Below, in pieces: positions 48,580 through 57,486 of a stretch of 64,000 bases of DNA. The notes under the pieces were generated by a model. It searched no databases, was not told the DNA's origin, and worked only from the letters and a program-made list of their open reading frames with translations. The first letter of the stretch is position 1. Each line of letters starts with the position of its first letter. The DNA is from DATFYM01 sp035315065 (GTDB lineage Bacteria; Acidobacteriota; Terriglobia; UBA7540). The translations under genes and the position numbers were made by a program. Location of the stretch: contig DATFYM010000203.1 of assembly GCA_035315065.1 (NCBI GenBank), forward strand, positions 1 to 64,000. The letters run 5' to 3'.

Positions 48580-49260
48580 ATGAAACCGGGTAGAGAGCGC
48601 CGCAAGGCGTGGATATACAGCGTCATCAATCCGTTGCTGAATGGGCTAGGGATTGAAGCCTCTTTCCTGGAAAGAGGGAACTGGACTTTTCGCCAGCAAA
48701 ACGGGGAACTGGAGCTTATTCGCCCCCTTGACGCCTACGTGGACTATCAAAGCCGTCCGAATTGGGAGGACTTCATCAAGTCCAACTCGGACGTCGCGCC
48801 ACCGTTGCGGGATCGCGAGGCGAGGCGGGAGGAACTGCGGAAGGCGTGCAGGGCTGCCTTCGATTATCTCGTGACGGGCGAGAAGTTCGGCGATGAGGTC
48901 TCAAGATGTCTGGCTAGTTTCCGGGCGGCTGAACGCGGCGCTTTGGGGCAGCAAAATGATGACGCGGTTGCGGAGTCCATCGCCAGCTATAGCCGCGAGG
49001 TTGCCGAGTTCATCGTCAACAATATCCGGGGCACACCTGGATACGCCTATCGAGAGTTTTGGCCGAGATTCGGGGACGAGTTGATGCAGTTCAGAAAGGG
49101 CCCAAGATTCGAGGAGGCCGATCGTGCGGGAGCGGAACTCAAGAAGAGCAACGATATTCTCTCGGAAGGACTAATCAAGCTGAGGAGCAGTCTGGCCGAG
49201 GAATACGATATTCCTTGGGCTCCGTACTACGACGAAAGCATGGTGCTCCCGACCCTCTGA
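48580..49260 (+). CDS. Uncharacterised protein, first gene of a PIN cassette
   Basis: A 226-residue soluble protein from the ATG at 48580, with GGGGG 8-10 bases upstream. I do not recognise it. It starts K-P-G-R-E-R-R-K-A-W-I-Y-S-V-I-N-P-L-L, is rich in charged helices, and contains N-W-T-F-R-Q-Q-N-G-E-L-E-L-I-R-P (a possible beta hairpin) and ends W-A-P-Y-Y-D-E-S. The PIN gene starts 2 bases after its stop, so they are one operon. It could be the antitoxin or a partner of the PIN nuclease (inference from order). A TTG-start extension to 48532 is possible but unlikely. Confidence 0.65.
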   Translation: MKPGRERRKAWIYSVINPLLNGLGIEASFLERGNWTFRQQNGELELIRPLDAYVDYQSRPNWEDFIKSNSDVAPPLRDREARREELRKACRAAFDYLVTGEKFGDEVSRCLASFRAAERGALGQQNDDAVAESIASYSREVAEFIVNNIRGTPGYAYREFWPRFGDELMQFRKGPRFEEADRAGAELKKSNDILSEGLIKLRSSLAEEYDIPWAPYYDESMVLPTL

Positions 49261-49262
49261 GT

Positions 49263-49778
49263 ATGCCGCGCACCTATTCCCCGCTACCGCAGAGTCCCAT
49301 TGTTGATACGAACATCCTGTTCGATCATCTGGTGTGGCGGTTCCACACCGAAACGCGGACCGCCCTTCACCTCTCGCTACTTCAATACCTCGCTGCGATG
49401 CCGCTGGACGTACTTCGGCGGTACCTAGACGCCGCAATGCCGATTCAGACCTCGTTCCACGTGGTCGCCGAGCTTTACGGGTTAACGAAGAAGAAGCCGG
49501 ACTGGAGCGGTCCAACGCGGGAGTCGTTTTGGAGGTTTGCCAGGGAGGAGTTGCTGGGAATTGAGCTCCGCGAGCACGGCGTGCCGATTGAGGAAATGAA
49601 CCCGGAGGACCTTGCGCTTCTGGGTCCGACCGACGCTTCCATCCTCGTTCTCGCGGTCAAACTCGAAGCGTCTGTACTTACCATAGATGGCTCACTCAGA
49701 GGACGTTGTGTCCGTCGAGGAATTGAGGTTCTCAACTACGACACAGTGGTCGATCTCTTGAAGCAGGGCCTCATATGA
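49263..49778 (+). CDS. PIN-domain-like nuclease, middle gene of the cassette
   Basis: A 171-residue protein with a PIN-like fold: P-I-V-D-T-N-I-L-F-D-H at residues 12-22 gives the first Asp, V-V-A-E-L-Y-G the Glu, and T-D-A-S-I-L-V-L-A and L-T-I-D-G-S-L-R the last acidic residues, followed by I-E-V-L-N-Y. It is longer than classic VapC because of an insert (about 30-65). It starts 2 bases after the upstream gene and overlaps the next by 4 bases (ATGA). Ribonuclease activity is likely; its target is unknown. Confidence 0.75.
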   Translation: MPRTYSPLPQSPIVDTNILFDHLVWRFHTETRTALHLSLLQYLAAMPLDVLRRYLDAAMPIQTSFHVVAELYGLTKKKPDWSGPTRESFWRFAREELLGIELREHGVPIEEMNPEDLALLGPTDASILVLAVKLEASVLTIDGSLRGRCVRRGIEVLNYDTVVDLLKQGLI

Positions 49779-50077
49779 TAGGTCTTGGCGGAAGCTCCGT
49801 TAGCGCCGAAGCGGTCTATGCGTCGCTCGTGTCCAGGATACAAGGAGCTGTAGCGACCATCACTTGGAGGTCAGGCGAAACGACTCATCTTTGGACGGTC
49901 ATCGCAAGTTCGGATGAAGATGTCGCCGGTAGGATTTACGAGCTTGAAGCATTTCTACAAGAAGAATTTGCTGAGGAGTTTGACTTCTATGTTTATGCGG
50001 GTGGAGTTGAGGACCGAAGGGAATTCAAAGCGGGCCTTGTGCGCTACACGTTCTTGCCGGAACCGGAGGGGATCTGA
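49775..50077 (+). CDS. Uncharacterised small protein, last gene of the PIN cassette
   Basis: A 100-residue acidic protein starting inside the PIN gene end (ATGA overlap). It reads as alternating strands and one long helix: A-T-I-T-W-R-S-G-E-T, then L-W-T-V-I-A-S-S-D-E-D-V-A, I-Y-E-L-E-A-F-L-Q-E-E-F-A-E and F-D-F-Y-V-Y-A-G-G. The I-Y-x-L-E ... F-D-F layout resembles small proteins coded beside nucleotidyltransferase or PIN modules, but I cannot name a family. It is followed 3 bases later by an unrelated Tat-type protein. Confidence 0.65.
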   Translation: MIGLGGSSVSAEAVYASLVSRIQGAVATITWRSGETTHLWTVIASSDEDVAGRIYELEAFLQEEFAEEFDFYVYAGGVEDRREFKAGLVRYTFLPEPEGI

Positions 50078-50080
50078 GCC

Positions 50081-51175
50081 ATGAACTTCGTTGTGTCCCG
50101 AAGAAGGATCATGCAGGCGGTGGGAGCGGCGGCTTTATCGCATGCCGTGGTTCCTGCGGCGGCCGCGCGGAGTGGGCAGGCCGGGGCTCGCGCCACGCCC
50201 AAGATATGCTTGCAACTCTCTCCCCGCAGCCTGGACGACGTCAGCATGCGCCGCGTGAAGCAACTCGACGTTAACGACATCGCCATGAGCGGACCCCCGA
50301 TTCCCTGGGAGGAGAGCCAAATCCGGTCCCTCATGGAAACCCTTAAGTCGGGCGGCCTGACCCTCGGCAACCTGATGATCGGCGGGTTTCCGAAAACACT
50401 CTACGGAAGAGCCGGGCGCGACGAGGAGATCGAAAAGGTGCGGCAGTCGATCCGCGCGGCCGGACGCTCCGGCCTGCCGGTGATTGAATACAACTTCTAC
50501 GCGCACCGCATTACGGAGGGATACTACGCGGAAACCGGAAGGGCCGGAGCGGGACTGACGGCATTCGACTACGCGCGGGTGAAGGGTCTGCCGCCGCTTC
50601 CGGAAGAAGGCGTCCACACTCTCGATGAGATGTGGAGCAACATCACCTATTTCCTGAAGGCGGTGGTGCCCGTGGCCGAGGAATCAGGCGTCCGATTGGC
50701 TTTGCATCCCAATGACCCTCCCGCGCCGATCAGCCGCGGATCGCAGCAGATCATGGGATCGGTCGAAGGGTGGAAGCACCTGATCGAAATCGTGCCCAGC
50801 GCGGCGAACGGGATCACGTTTGACTGCGGCGTGACGCGGGAGATGGGTCAAGACCCGGTCGAGGTCTGCCGCTATTTCGGAAGCCGCGACCGCATCAACC
50901 ACGTTCACTACCGCAACGTTCGCGTCGAGACGCCGAACGAGAAGTACACCGAAGTGTTCCTGGACGAAGGCCAGGTGAGCATGTTCGCGGTGATGGAGGA
51001 ACTGGTGCGTCAGAATTACCCGCGGCTGATCTTCCCGGAGCATCCCCGTGGTCTCGACGCCGACCGCACGCTTGCGGACTTCCAGTCCGGCTACCCGGGC
51101 GGCGGCGCTTACGTCGGCTACGTCTATAACGTCGGCTATACAAGGGCCATGCTTCAAGCGGCGCTCGCTTCGTGA
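50081..51175 (+). CDS. Tat-exported mannonate dehydratase-like TIM-barrel protein
   Basis: A 364-residue protein with a twin-arginine-type signal (S-R-R-R-I-M-Q-A-V-G-A-A-A-L) and a UxuA/xylose-isomerase-like barrel: V-I-E-Y-N-F-Y-A-H-R, L-A-L-H-P-N-D-P-P-A-P, F-D-C-G-V-T-R-E-M-G, N-H-V-H-Y-R-N-V and I-F-P-E-H-P-R-G. The H-P-N-D-P-P and H-Y-R-N elements are metal-site motifs of mannonate dehydratase, which makes 2-keto-3-deoxygluconate from mannonate; cytoplasmic UxuA has no signal. The true substrate is open. The ATG follows the small cassette gene by 3 bases. Confidence 0.8.
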   Translation: MNFVVSRRRIMQAVGAAALSHAVVPAAAARSGQAGARATPKICLQLSPRSLDDVSMRRVKQLDVNDIAMSGPPIPWEESQIRSLMETLKSGGLTLGNLMIGGFPKTLYGRAGRDEEIEKVRQSIRAAGRSGLPVIEYNFYAHRITEGYYAETGRAGAGLTAFDYARVKGLPPLPEEGVHTLDEMWSNITYFLKAVVPVAEESGVRLALHPNDPPAPISRGSQQIMGSVEGWKHLIEIVPSAANGITFDCGVTREMGQDPVEVCRYFGSRDRINHVHYRNVRVETPNEKYTEVFLDEGQVSMFAVMEELVRQNYPRLIFPEHPRGLDADRTLADFQSGYPGGGAYVGYVYNVGYTRAMLQAALAS

Positions 51176-51303
51176 GACCTGGTTAATGAGTGGACTGTCT
51201 TTGGGCGTCACTCGCGAGCAACCATGGCTGGCAAGCGGGCATCTGTATAGCGTCCGGGCCTTATCGTTAAAAAGCTACAAACCCCGAGGAGGAGAATCGC
51301 CCC

Positions 51304-52797
51304 ATGCGCCGCTCATTGCCGTCCCGAAGGTCTCTTGTCCGCACGTTAGCCATTGTTCTCACGCTTCTCATGGTCCCTCTGCCGGACTGGGCGACCTGCG
51401 GCGGTGGCGGCGGTGGTGGCGCCGGAGGCATGCGAGGTGGTTCCGGTCCCAGCGCTTCAGGTTCTCCCATGGAGCAGGAAACCTACTCCGTGCCGTGGCG
51501 TGAGAGGCAACCCCAGGACCCGCCCTTGAAGGACGGACTGGTGGTCTACTGGTTCCCCACGGGGGTCGACGAGTTTCGCAAGTCCAGCCTGCGCAACTCC
51601 CGGATGCTCGCTCTCTATGCCAAGCAGTGCGTTTCGATGGAAGTGGCGGATATTCGTTCTCCGTCCGGGCAGAAATTTGCGAGCGACGCGAAGCTACCCA
51701 TCGCCGTGCTGGCGCAGGCCGATGGCACGGTCGTCGGCAAGGCTGAGAATAAAGATGGCTTCCTGCGCGTCAACCAGGTGGAGCAACTTCTGGAGAAGGA
51801 GATCAAGCGGCGCGAGGAAACGATCAAAGCGGAGTTGAAAGAAGCGAAGGAAAAAGAGAAGTCAGGAGACAGTCAAGGCGCGATTCCGATCTATCGCTCC
51901 GTCCTCGGAGAGAAGTGCCTCTTCCCCAGCCAGGCCAAGAACGCGGCCAAGGCGCTGAAGAAGCTCGGCGTCGAGGATGTGGGCGAAGTTCAGGACGGGC
52001 CGGTGTTCGATCGCGCCAAGAGTGCTGCCATCGAGCGGACGATGCGCCGGGGCCTTACCGCCGAACTACAGGCGAAGTATCCCGAAGCCGAACGGTGGTA
52101 CGCGAAAGCGCGCCGCATGGATCCGGCCGACCCTGCTCCGTTACGCTACCTCGGCGAACTTTATCGCCACGACATCGGGGATTGGGCCAAGGCCCGCGAC
52201 GCCTTCAACGCGATCCTGAAGATGACCGCCGACCCGCTCTCCCGCGCTGTTGCCCTGCACGGCCTCGGGAAGATGACGGTCCACGAGGGCGCGTTCAAAG
52301 AGGGTCTGGCGCTGATGGAGAAGTCCGTCCAGACCTACCCACTGCCCCTGGCGTATCGCAACCTGGCCGTGTACTGGAATTCCGAGGGAGACGCCGAAAA
52401 AACCAACCACTACGTGCAGGAGGCGCTGAACCTCGACCCGACCGATCCTTATAACATCGTCTTTGCCGCGGTCTTCAAGGCTGCCAGCGGTTACGGCGAG
52501 GAGGCGCTCAAGATCGCCCGCGAGAACGAAGCTCTGCTGCCCGCCTCGTACAATCTTGCCGCCATCTACGCGCAGGCCGGCCAAAAAGACAAAGCGCTCG
52601 CCCTGCTGAGGCGCCACTTCTTTGAGTACGAGCGCTACCAGGCGGTGCGCAGCAAGGAAATGATGGAGGCGCGCGTCGACTTCGTTTTCGCCTCGCTGCG
52701 CGAGGATCCCGTGTTCGTCGCGCTTACCAGCGGAGCAGACGGCAGACTGCCTGTCCCCAAAGGAGGGAGCGCGCCCATCCAAGGCATGAACCAATGA
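51304..52797 (+). CDS. Exported TPR-repeat protein
   Basis: A 497-residue protein. Signal peptide: basic start, then L-A-I-V-L-T-L-L-M-V-P-L; the mature protein begins with a Gly-rich run (C-G-G-G-G-G-G-G-A-G-G). An acidic/basic region near 70-180 has a thioredoxin-like flavour (F-P-T-G-V-D-E-F...L-P-I-A-V-L) without a CxxC; a charged helix (E-K-E-I-K-R-R-E-E) follows. From about 255 there are five or so tetratricopeptide repeats (A-E-R-W-Y-A-K-A-R-R-M-D-P, A-L-N-L-D-P-T-D-P). GAGGAGAAT precedes the ATG. Likely a periplasmic interaction platform. Confidence 0.78.
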   Translation: MRRSLPSRRSLVRTLAIVLTLLMVPLPDWATCGGGGGGGAGGMRGGSGPSASGSPMEQETYSVPWRERQPQDPPLKDGLVVYWFPTGVDEFRKSSLRNSRMLALYAKQCVSMEVADIRSPSGQKFASDAKLPIAVLAQADGTVVGKAENKDGFLRVNQVEQLLEKEIKRREETIKAELKEAKEKEKSGDSQGAIPIYRSVLGEKCLFPSQAKNAAKALKKLGVEDVGEVQDGPVFDRAKSAAIERTMRRGLTAELQAKYPEAERWYAKARRMDPADPAPLRYLGELYRHDIGDWAKARDAFNAILKMTADPLSRAVALHGLGKMTVHEGAFKEGLALMEKSVQTYPLPLAYRNLAVYWNSEGDAEKTNHYVQEALNLDPTDPYNIVFAAVFKAASGYGEEALKIARENEALLPASYNLAAIYAQAGQKDKALALLRRHFFEYERYQAVRSKEMMEARVDFVFASLREDPVFVALTSGADGRLPVPKGGSAPIQGMNQ

Positions 52798-52889
52798 CCA
52801 CCGGCGGCCTGTTTGCGGCGGTGCCCTCACCGCCGCATCTCGGCGCTCCCACAGCGCCGCTTCCTCCTCCTGCAGTTTCCTCTTTGAAG

Positions 52890-53236
52890 CTAGTGTGCTG
52901 TAACGTTCAATTTTTTACAACGATGCCACCGAATCTCCAAGTAAAGAATTGATCCCGCCTGGCGGGACCGATTGACGATTGCCGATTGAAAGAGAAGCGC
53001 CGGCAAGCCACGCGGCCCAAACCGCCATCCACAATCATCAATCAGTGTCTCTTCCAATCGTCAATCGTCAATCTGTCCCGCCAGGCGGGATCAATTCTTG
53101 TCAGGGAATAAGGGTGTGGTTAAGTGCTGGCCATTGTCAAAAGTTAAGTGTTACGCCTTGAAGTTGTCGTAAACTGCATTGATCAGCGCGGTTAAGTGCT
53201 GGCCATTGTCAAAAGTTAAGTGTTACAGCACACTAG
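52890..53236. mobile_element. MITE-like element with CTAG target duplication
   Basis: Terminal inverted repeats TGTGCTGTAAC (52894-52904) and GTTACAGCACA (53222-53232) are perfect and each is bordered outside by CTAG, which would be a 4-bp target duplication. The 347-bp unit codes for nothing. Near its right end are two copies of a 37-base repeat (GGTTAAGTGCTGGCCATTG and on) at 53118-53154 and 53190-53226, and in the middle a TCCCGCC-TGG-CGGGA dyad pair and the CAATCG words. CTAG targets are typical of IS5-group transposases, which could have moved it in trans. Confidence 0.75.
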
Positions 53237-53538
53237 GGCCCCGATTTCTTTGACCCGCACGGCGATGGTCCGGGCTGGCTGGCCGGCCTATTTTTGCCAG
53301 GCCGCCCCGAGTCGGTGGTCTGAGCGGGACTCGAAAGACCAAATTGCGCTAGAATGGTTGGCCGGATTCGAAGCTGTCAGTGCGCGTGGAATGTCCGCTC
53401 TTTCATTGACGATCTGCGGTTGACGATTGGCGCCTGCAAGGGTGTTTTCATGTCGGATGCGCCTTTTCATCGTCAATCAGCAATCGTCAATGACGAAGAG
53501 CAGGGCCGCGCGCTCCCAAGAGAGGGAGACACACCATC
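53237..53538. other. Spacer before glgB
   Basis: No gene. ATTGCGCTAGAATGG at about 53343-53357 looks like a minus-10 region. TTGACGATCTGCGGTTGACG and CGTCAATCAGCAATCGTCAA (53406-53490) form the familiar inverted stutter arms. AGAGAGGGAGA (53519-53529) is the Shine-Dalgarno region for glgB. Confidence 0.5.
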
Positions 53539-55458
53539 ATGGCCAACGGGAATGTCCGATACGACCTCAGCCTTCTCGGCGACACGGACCTGCACCTTTT
53601 CAACGAAGGCACCCACGACCGGCTCTATGACAGGCTGGGCGCGCACGCCATGAGTCACGAGGGCGAGCTTGGCGCTTACTTTGCAGTTTGGGCGCCCAAC
53701 GCCGAGCGCGTCGCCGTCATGGGCGACTTCAACGGCTGGGACCGCTCCTCCCTTCCGCTCAGCCCGCGCGGATCATCGGGCATCTGGGAGGGGTTTGTGC
53801 CCGGCGTGAAGGCTGGCCAGTGTTACAAGTATCATATCGCGTCGCGGTTTTTGGGCTATCACGTGGACAAAGCGGACCCGCTGGCGGTGCACACCGAGAC
53901 GCCACCCAAGACCGGCTCCGTGATCTGGGACCTGGACTACACGTGGGGCGACAAAGCTTGGATGGAGGCGCGCGCGTCGCGCCGCTCGCTCTCGGCCCCC
54001 ATGTCAGCTTACGAGGTTCACCTCGGCTCGTGGCGGCGCATCGCCGAGGATTTTAACCGCCCCATGAGTTACCGCGAGTTGGCGCCGGCGCTGTCCGATT
54101 ACGTGAGCGCCATGGGCTTCACGCACGTTGAATTCCTGCCGGTGATGGAGCACCCGTTCTACGGCTCCTGGGGCTACCAGACCACCGGTTATTTCGCTCC
54201 CACCAGCCGCTACGGCACGCCCCAGGACTTCATGTACCTCGTCGACGCACTGCACCAGCGTGGCATCGGCGTGATCCTGGATTGGGTGCCTTCGCACTTT
54301 CCCACGGACGAGCACGGCCTGGCGTATTTCGACGGCACCCACCTCTACGAGCACGCTGACCCGCGCCAGGGCTTCCATCCCGACTGGAAGAGCGATATTT
54401 TCAACTACGGGCGCAACGAGGTCCGCAGCTTCCTGCTGTCGAGCGCCCACTTCTGGCTCGACGTCTACCACGCCGACGGCCTGCGAGTGGACGCGGTCGC
54501 CTCCATGCTATATCTCGACTACGCCCGCCAAGCCGGAGAGTGGATTCCCAACCAGTACGGCGGCAAGGAGAACCTGGAAGCGGTCGCTTTTCTGCGCCGC
54601 TTCAACGAGGACGCCTACCGGGATCAGACTGGCGTTGAAACCATCGCCGAGGAGTCCACCTCTTGGCCCATGGTGTCGCGGCCTACCTACGTGGGCGGCC
54701 TCGGCTTCAGCATGAAGTGGGACATGGGCTGGATGCACGACACGCTGAAATACATGCAGAAGGAACCCATCCACCGTCATTTCCATCACGGCGAGCTGAC
54801 CTTCCGCCAGATCTACGCCTTCACCGAGAATTTCGTCCTGCCGCTCTCGCATGACGAAGTGGTGCACGGCAAAGGATCCCTGATCGGCAAGATGCCGGGC
54901 GACGAATGGCAGAAGTTCGCCAACCTGCGTTTGCTTTTCGGCTACATGTGGGGGCAGAACGGCAAAAAGCTCCTCTTCATGGGCGGCGAGTGGGGTCAGG
55001 TGCGCGAGTGGACGCACGACGCTAGCCTGGAGTGGCACGTGCTTCAGTACGCTCCCCATGCGGGGATGCAGCGATGGGTTCGTGACTTGAACCTTCTCTA
55101 TCGCAGCGAGCGCGCGCTCTACGAACTCGACTTCGATCCCGCCGGCTTCGAGTGGATCGATTGCAACGACGCCGCCACCAGCACTCTTAGCTTCATCCGC
55201 AAAGCGCGCAGCACAGGCGAGATCATCCTGGTGGTGTGCAACTTCACGCCGGTAGTGCGCACCTTCTACCATCTTGGCGTGCCGCGCGGCGGCTTGTGGA
55301 AGGAGCTCCTCAACAGCGACTCACCCTATTACTACGGCAGTGGCCAGGGCAATCTGGGCGGCGTGACCGCCGAAGAAACGCCTTCCCATGGGCGTCCGTA
55401 TTCCCTGAGCCTTACGCTGCCGCCACTGGCCGTGGTGTTCTTCAAGAGCGAAGGCTGA
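53539..55458 (+). CDS. glgB: 1,4-alpha-glucan branching enzyme GlgB
   Basis: A 639-residue GH13 enzyme that makes alpha-1,6 branches in glycogen. The N-terminal CBM48-like domain (V-A-V-M-G-D-F-N-G-W-D) precedes the catalytic barrel: nucleophile Asp318 in L-R-V-D-A-V-A-S-M-L-Y, acid Glu371 in I-A-E-E-S-T-S-W-P, and L-S-H-D-E-V-V-H-G-K-G-S further on. G-G-E-W-G-Q follows, and the C-terminal beta domain ends with A-V-V-F-F-K. It lacks the extra N1 domain of long GlgBs. No other glg gene is adjacent. Confidence 0.96.
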   Translation: MANGNVRYDLSLLGDTDLHLFNEGTHDRLYDRLGAHAMSHEGELGAYFAVWAPNAERVAVMGDFNGWDRSSLPLSPRGSSGIWEGFVPGVKAGQCYKYHIASRFLGYHVDKADPLAVHTETPPKTGSVIWDLDYTWGDKAWMEARASRRSLSAPMSAYEVHLGSWRRIAEDFNRPMSYRELAPALSDYVSAMGFTHVEFLPVMEHPFYGSWGYQTTGYFAPTSRYGTPQDFMYLVDALHQRGIGVILDWVPSHFPTDEHGLAYFDGTHLYEHADPRQGFHPDWKSDIFNYGRNEVRSFLLSSAHFWLDVYHADGLRVDAVASMLYLDYARQAGEWIPNQYGGKENLEAVAFLRRFNEDAYRDQTGVETIAEESTSWPMVSRPTYVGGLGFSMKWDMGWMHDTLKYMQKEPIHRHFHHGELTFRQIYAFTENFVLPLSHDEVVHGKGSLIGKMPGDEWQKFANLRLLFGYMWGQNGKKLLFMGGEWGQVREWTHDASLEWHVLQYAPHAGMQRWVRDLNLLYRSERALYELDFDPAGFEWIDCNDAATSTLSFIRKARSTGEIILVVCNFTPVVRTFYHLGVPRGGLWKELLNSDSPYYYGSGQGNLGGVTAEETPSHGRPYSLSLTLPPLAVVFFKSEG

Positions 55459-55504
55459 GAGAAGAAGTGACGAGTGACGAGTGGCAAGACCCCGGGGGAC
55501 CTTG

Positions 55505-57148
55505 ATGACCAAGACTACCTTGCTTTTTTGTTTCATTCTGGCGGCGCCGATTCCGGCCGTGCCAGGCCAGGGTCACGACGCGGCTCCCGCGGCCAAGCCC
55601 GCCACGCTCTTCCAGGGCCTTGGCCATTTGCATCATCCCATCCGCACCTCCAGCCCGGAGGCGCAGCGCTTCTTCGATCAGGGCCTCACGCTGGTTTACG
55701 CCTTCAACCACGAGGAAGCGGCGCGATCGTTCCAGCAAGCCGCCGAGCTTGATCCCAGGTCACCCATGCCGTTCTGGGGCATTGCGCTGGCCGTGGGTCC
55801 GAACTACAACATGGACGTCGATCCTGACCGTGAGAAGCAGGCCTACGACGCCATCCAGAAGGCGCTGGTCTTGTCCAACGACGCTCCCGCCATCGAGCGC
55901 GATTACTGCGCGGCGCTCGGGAAGCGTTTCAGCAACGATCCGAAAGCCGACTTGCACCAGCTTGCGTTGAACTACAAGGACGCGATGCGGGACCTCGCCG
56001 CGCGTTATCCCGATGACCCCGACGCCGGCACCCTCTACGGCGAGAGCATGATGGACCTGCATGCGTGGCAACTTTGGACGCTCGACGGGAAGCCGGGCGA
56101 GTACACGGAAGAGATCATCGCCGTGCTGCGCTCGGTGTTACGACGCGAGCCGGACCACATCGGCGCCAATCACTATTACATCCACGCCCTCGAAGCCTCG
56201 CCGCAGCCGGAAGACGCCCTCCTCAGCGCCAAGCGGCTGGAGACGACTGCGCCAGCCGCCGGGCACCTGGTTCACATGCCCGCCCACATCTACGCCCGCA
56301 CCGGCAACTATGAGGGCGCGGAAAAGGCCAATGTGGCCGCGGCTGCCGCCGACGTCGCTTACGTTCACGCCAGCGGCGCTGCCGGCGGCCTCTACGACAT
56401 GATGTACTACAGCCACAACCTGCACTTTCTGGCAGCGGCCTGCAACATGGAGGGCCGACTGGCGTGCGCCAGGCAGGCGGCGGACAAACTGGCGGCACAC
56501 GTGGCCCCGGGCGTGAAGCAGATGTCGATGCTCGAGTGGTTCATGCCTTATTCCACTTTCGTTCGGATCCGCTTTGCGCGCTGGGACGAGGTGCTCGGGC
56601 AGCCTGCGCCCGACGCCTCGATGCCCCTAACAACCGCGATCTGGCACTACGCACGCGGCCTCGCCTACGCCGCCAAGGGCGATGTGCCGAAGGCGGGCGC
56701 GGAGCGCCAGCAGCTTGCCGACGCCGTCGAGAAGACTCCCGCCGACGCTCCGTATGGCTACAACACCGCGCGCGCTTTCCTCACCATCGCCGAGCAGACG
56801 CTCGACGCGCGGGTCGCCGCCGCCAAGGGCGATCGCAAGACCGCCATCGATGATCTCCGCCAAGCCGTCGCTGGTCAGGACGCATTCAACTACGACGAGC
56901 CGCCCGATTGGTACTACCCGGTGCGGGAGTCGCTGGGCGCGACGCTGCTTCTTGACGGCCAGGCCGCCGAGGCGGAGAAAGTCTTCCGCGAAGACCTCGG
57001 TCGGAACCCGCGCAACGGGCGGTCGCTGTTCGGGCTGTGGAAGAGCCTCGAAGCGCAGGGCAAGTCCGCCGATGCGGTGTGGGTGAAGAGTCAATTCGAC
57101 GCTGCGTGGAAGAATGCGGACGTCAAATTGGCGCTGGAGGACTTGTGA
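55505..57148 (+). CDS. Exported TPR-type protein
   Basis: A 547-residue protein from the ATG at 55505 (GGGGGAC just upstream). A signal peptide (T-L-L-F-C-F-I-L-A-A-P) leads to tandem helical repeats: the first reads F-F-D-Q-G-L-T-L-V-Y-A-F-N-H-E-E-A-A-R-S, then A-A-E-L-D-P. Y-Y-I-H-A-L-E-A-S-P-Q-P and A-G-H-L-V-H-M-P-A-H-I-Y are conserved in a family of exported TPR proteins with His-rich centres. Y-Y-S-H-N-L-H-F-L continues that pattern and may bind a metal (inference). Function is not established. Confidence 0.8.
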   Translation: MTKTTLLFCFILAAPIPAVPGQGHDAAPAAKPATLFQGLGHLHHPIRTSSPEAQRFFDQGLTLVYAFNHEEAARSFQQAAELDPRSPMPFWGIALAVGPNYNMDVDPDREKQAYDAIQKALVLSNDAPAIERDYCAALGKRFSNDPKADLHQLALNYKDAMRDLAARYPDDPDAGTLYGESMMDLHAWQLWTLDGKPGEYTEEIIAVLRSVLRREPDHIGANHYYIHALEASPQPEDALLSAKRLETTAPAAGHLVHMPAHIYARTGNYEGAEKANVAAAAADVAYVHASGAAGGLYDMMYYSHNLHFLAAACNMEGRLACARQAADKLAAHVAPGVKQMSMLEWFMPYSTFVRIRFARWDEVLGQPAPDASMPLTTAIWHYARGLAYAAKGDVPKAGAERQQLADAVEKTPADAPYGYNTARAFLTIAEQTLDARVAAAKGDRKTAIDDLRQAVAGQDAFNYDEPPDWYYPVRESLGATLLLDGQAAEAEKVFREDLGRNPRNGRSLFGLWKSLEAQGKSADAVWVKSQFDAAWKNADVKLALEDL

Positions 57149-57243
57149 CAGGGGTAAAGGGTTAAGGTAGCCGTGGCTTCCGCTTGTGGGGCGGGCCTCC
57201 TACCCGCGCGAACGCTTTGGCTGATACCAAATACTCTCTGGCG

Positions 57244-57486
57244 ATGCCCTCGATCAAGAATATTCCCGGCCCCTACAGGCTTTTCTTTTACAGCTTCGAC
57301 TGCAATGAACCGGTGCATGTTCACGTACAACGTGAGAGAATGTTATGTAAGTTCTGGCTAGAGCCGGTTGAACTCGCTCGAAATCAGAGCTTCCCCGAGC
57401 GAGAGGTCAACAGGATTCGACAGTTGATTGAGTCGAACCTGACCAGAATCAGGAAGGCATGGGATGAGCACTGCAACCCTGACTGA
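57244..57486 (+). CDS. DUF4160-family protein
   Basis: An 80-residue protein with the DUF4160 core: Y-R-L-F-F-Y-S-F-D-C-N-E-P-V-H-V-H-V, then a C-K-F-W-L-E-P-V strand pair and a C-terminal helix R-I-R-Q-L-I-E-S-N. The family is usually coded directly before a DUF2442 gene, as here, with a 23-base overlap. The pair behaves like a toxin-antitoxin unit by context, but function is not established. The ATG at 57244 has no good Shine-Dalgarno sequence. Confidence 0.83.
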   Translation: MPSIKNIPGPYRLFFYSFDCNEPVHVHVQRERMLCKFWLEPVELARNQSFPEREVNRIRQLIESNLTRIRKAWDEHCNPD

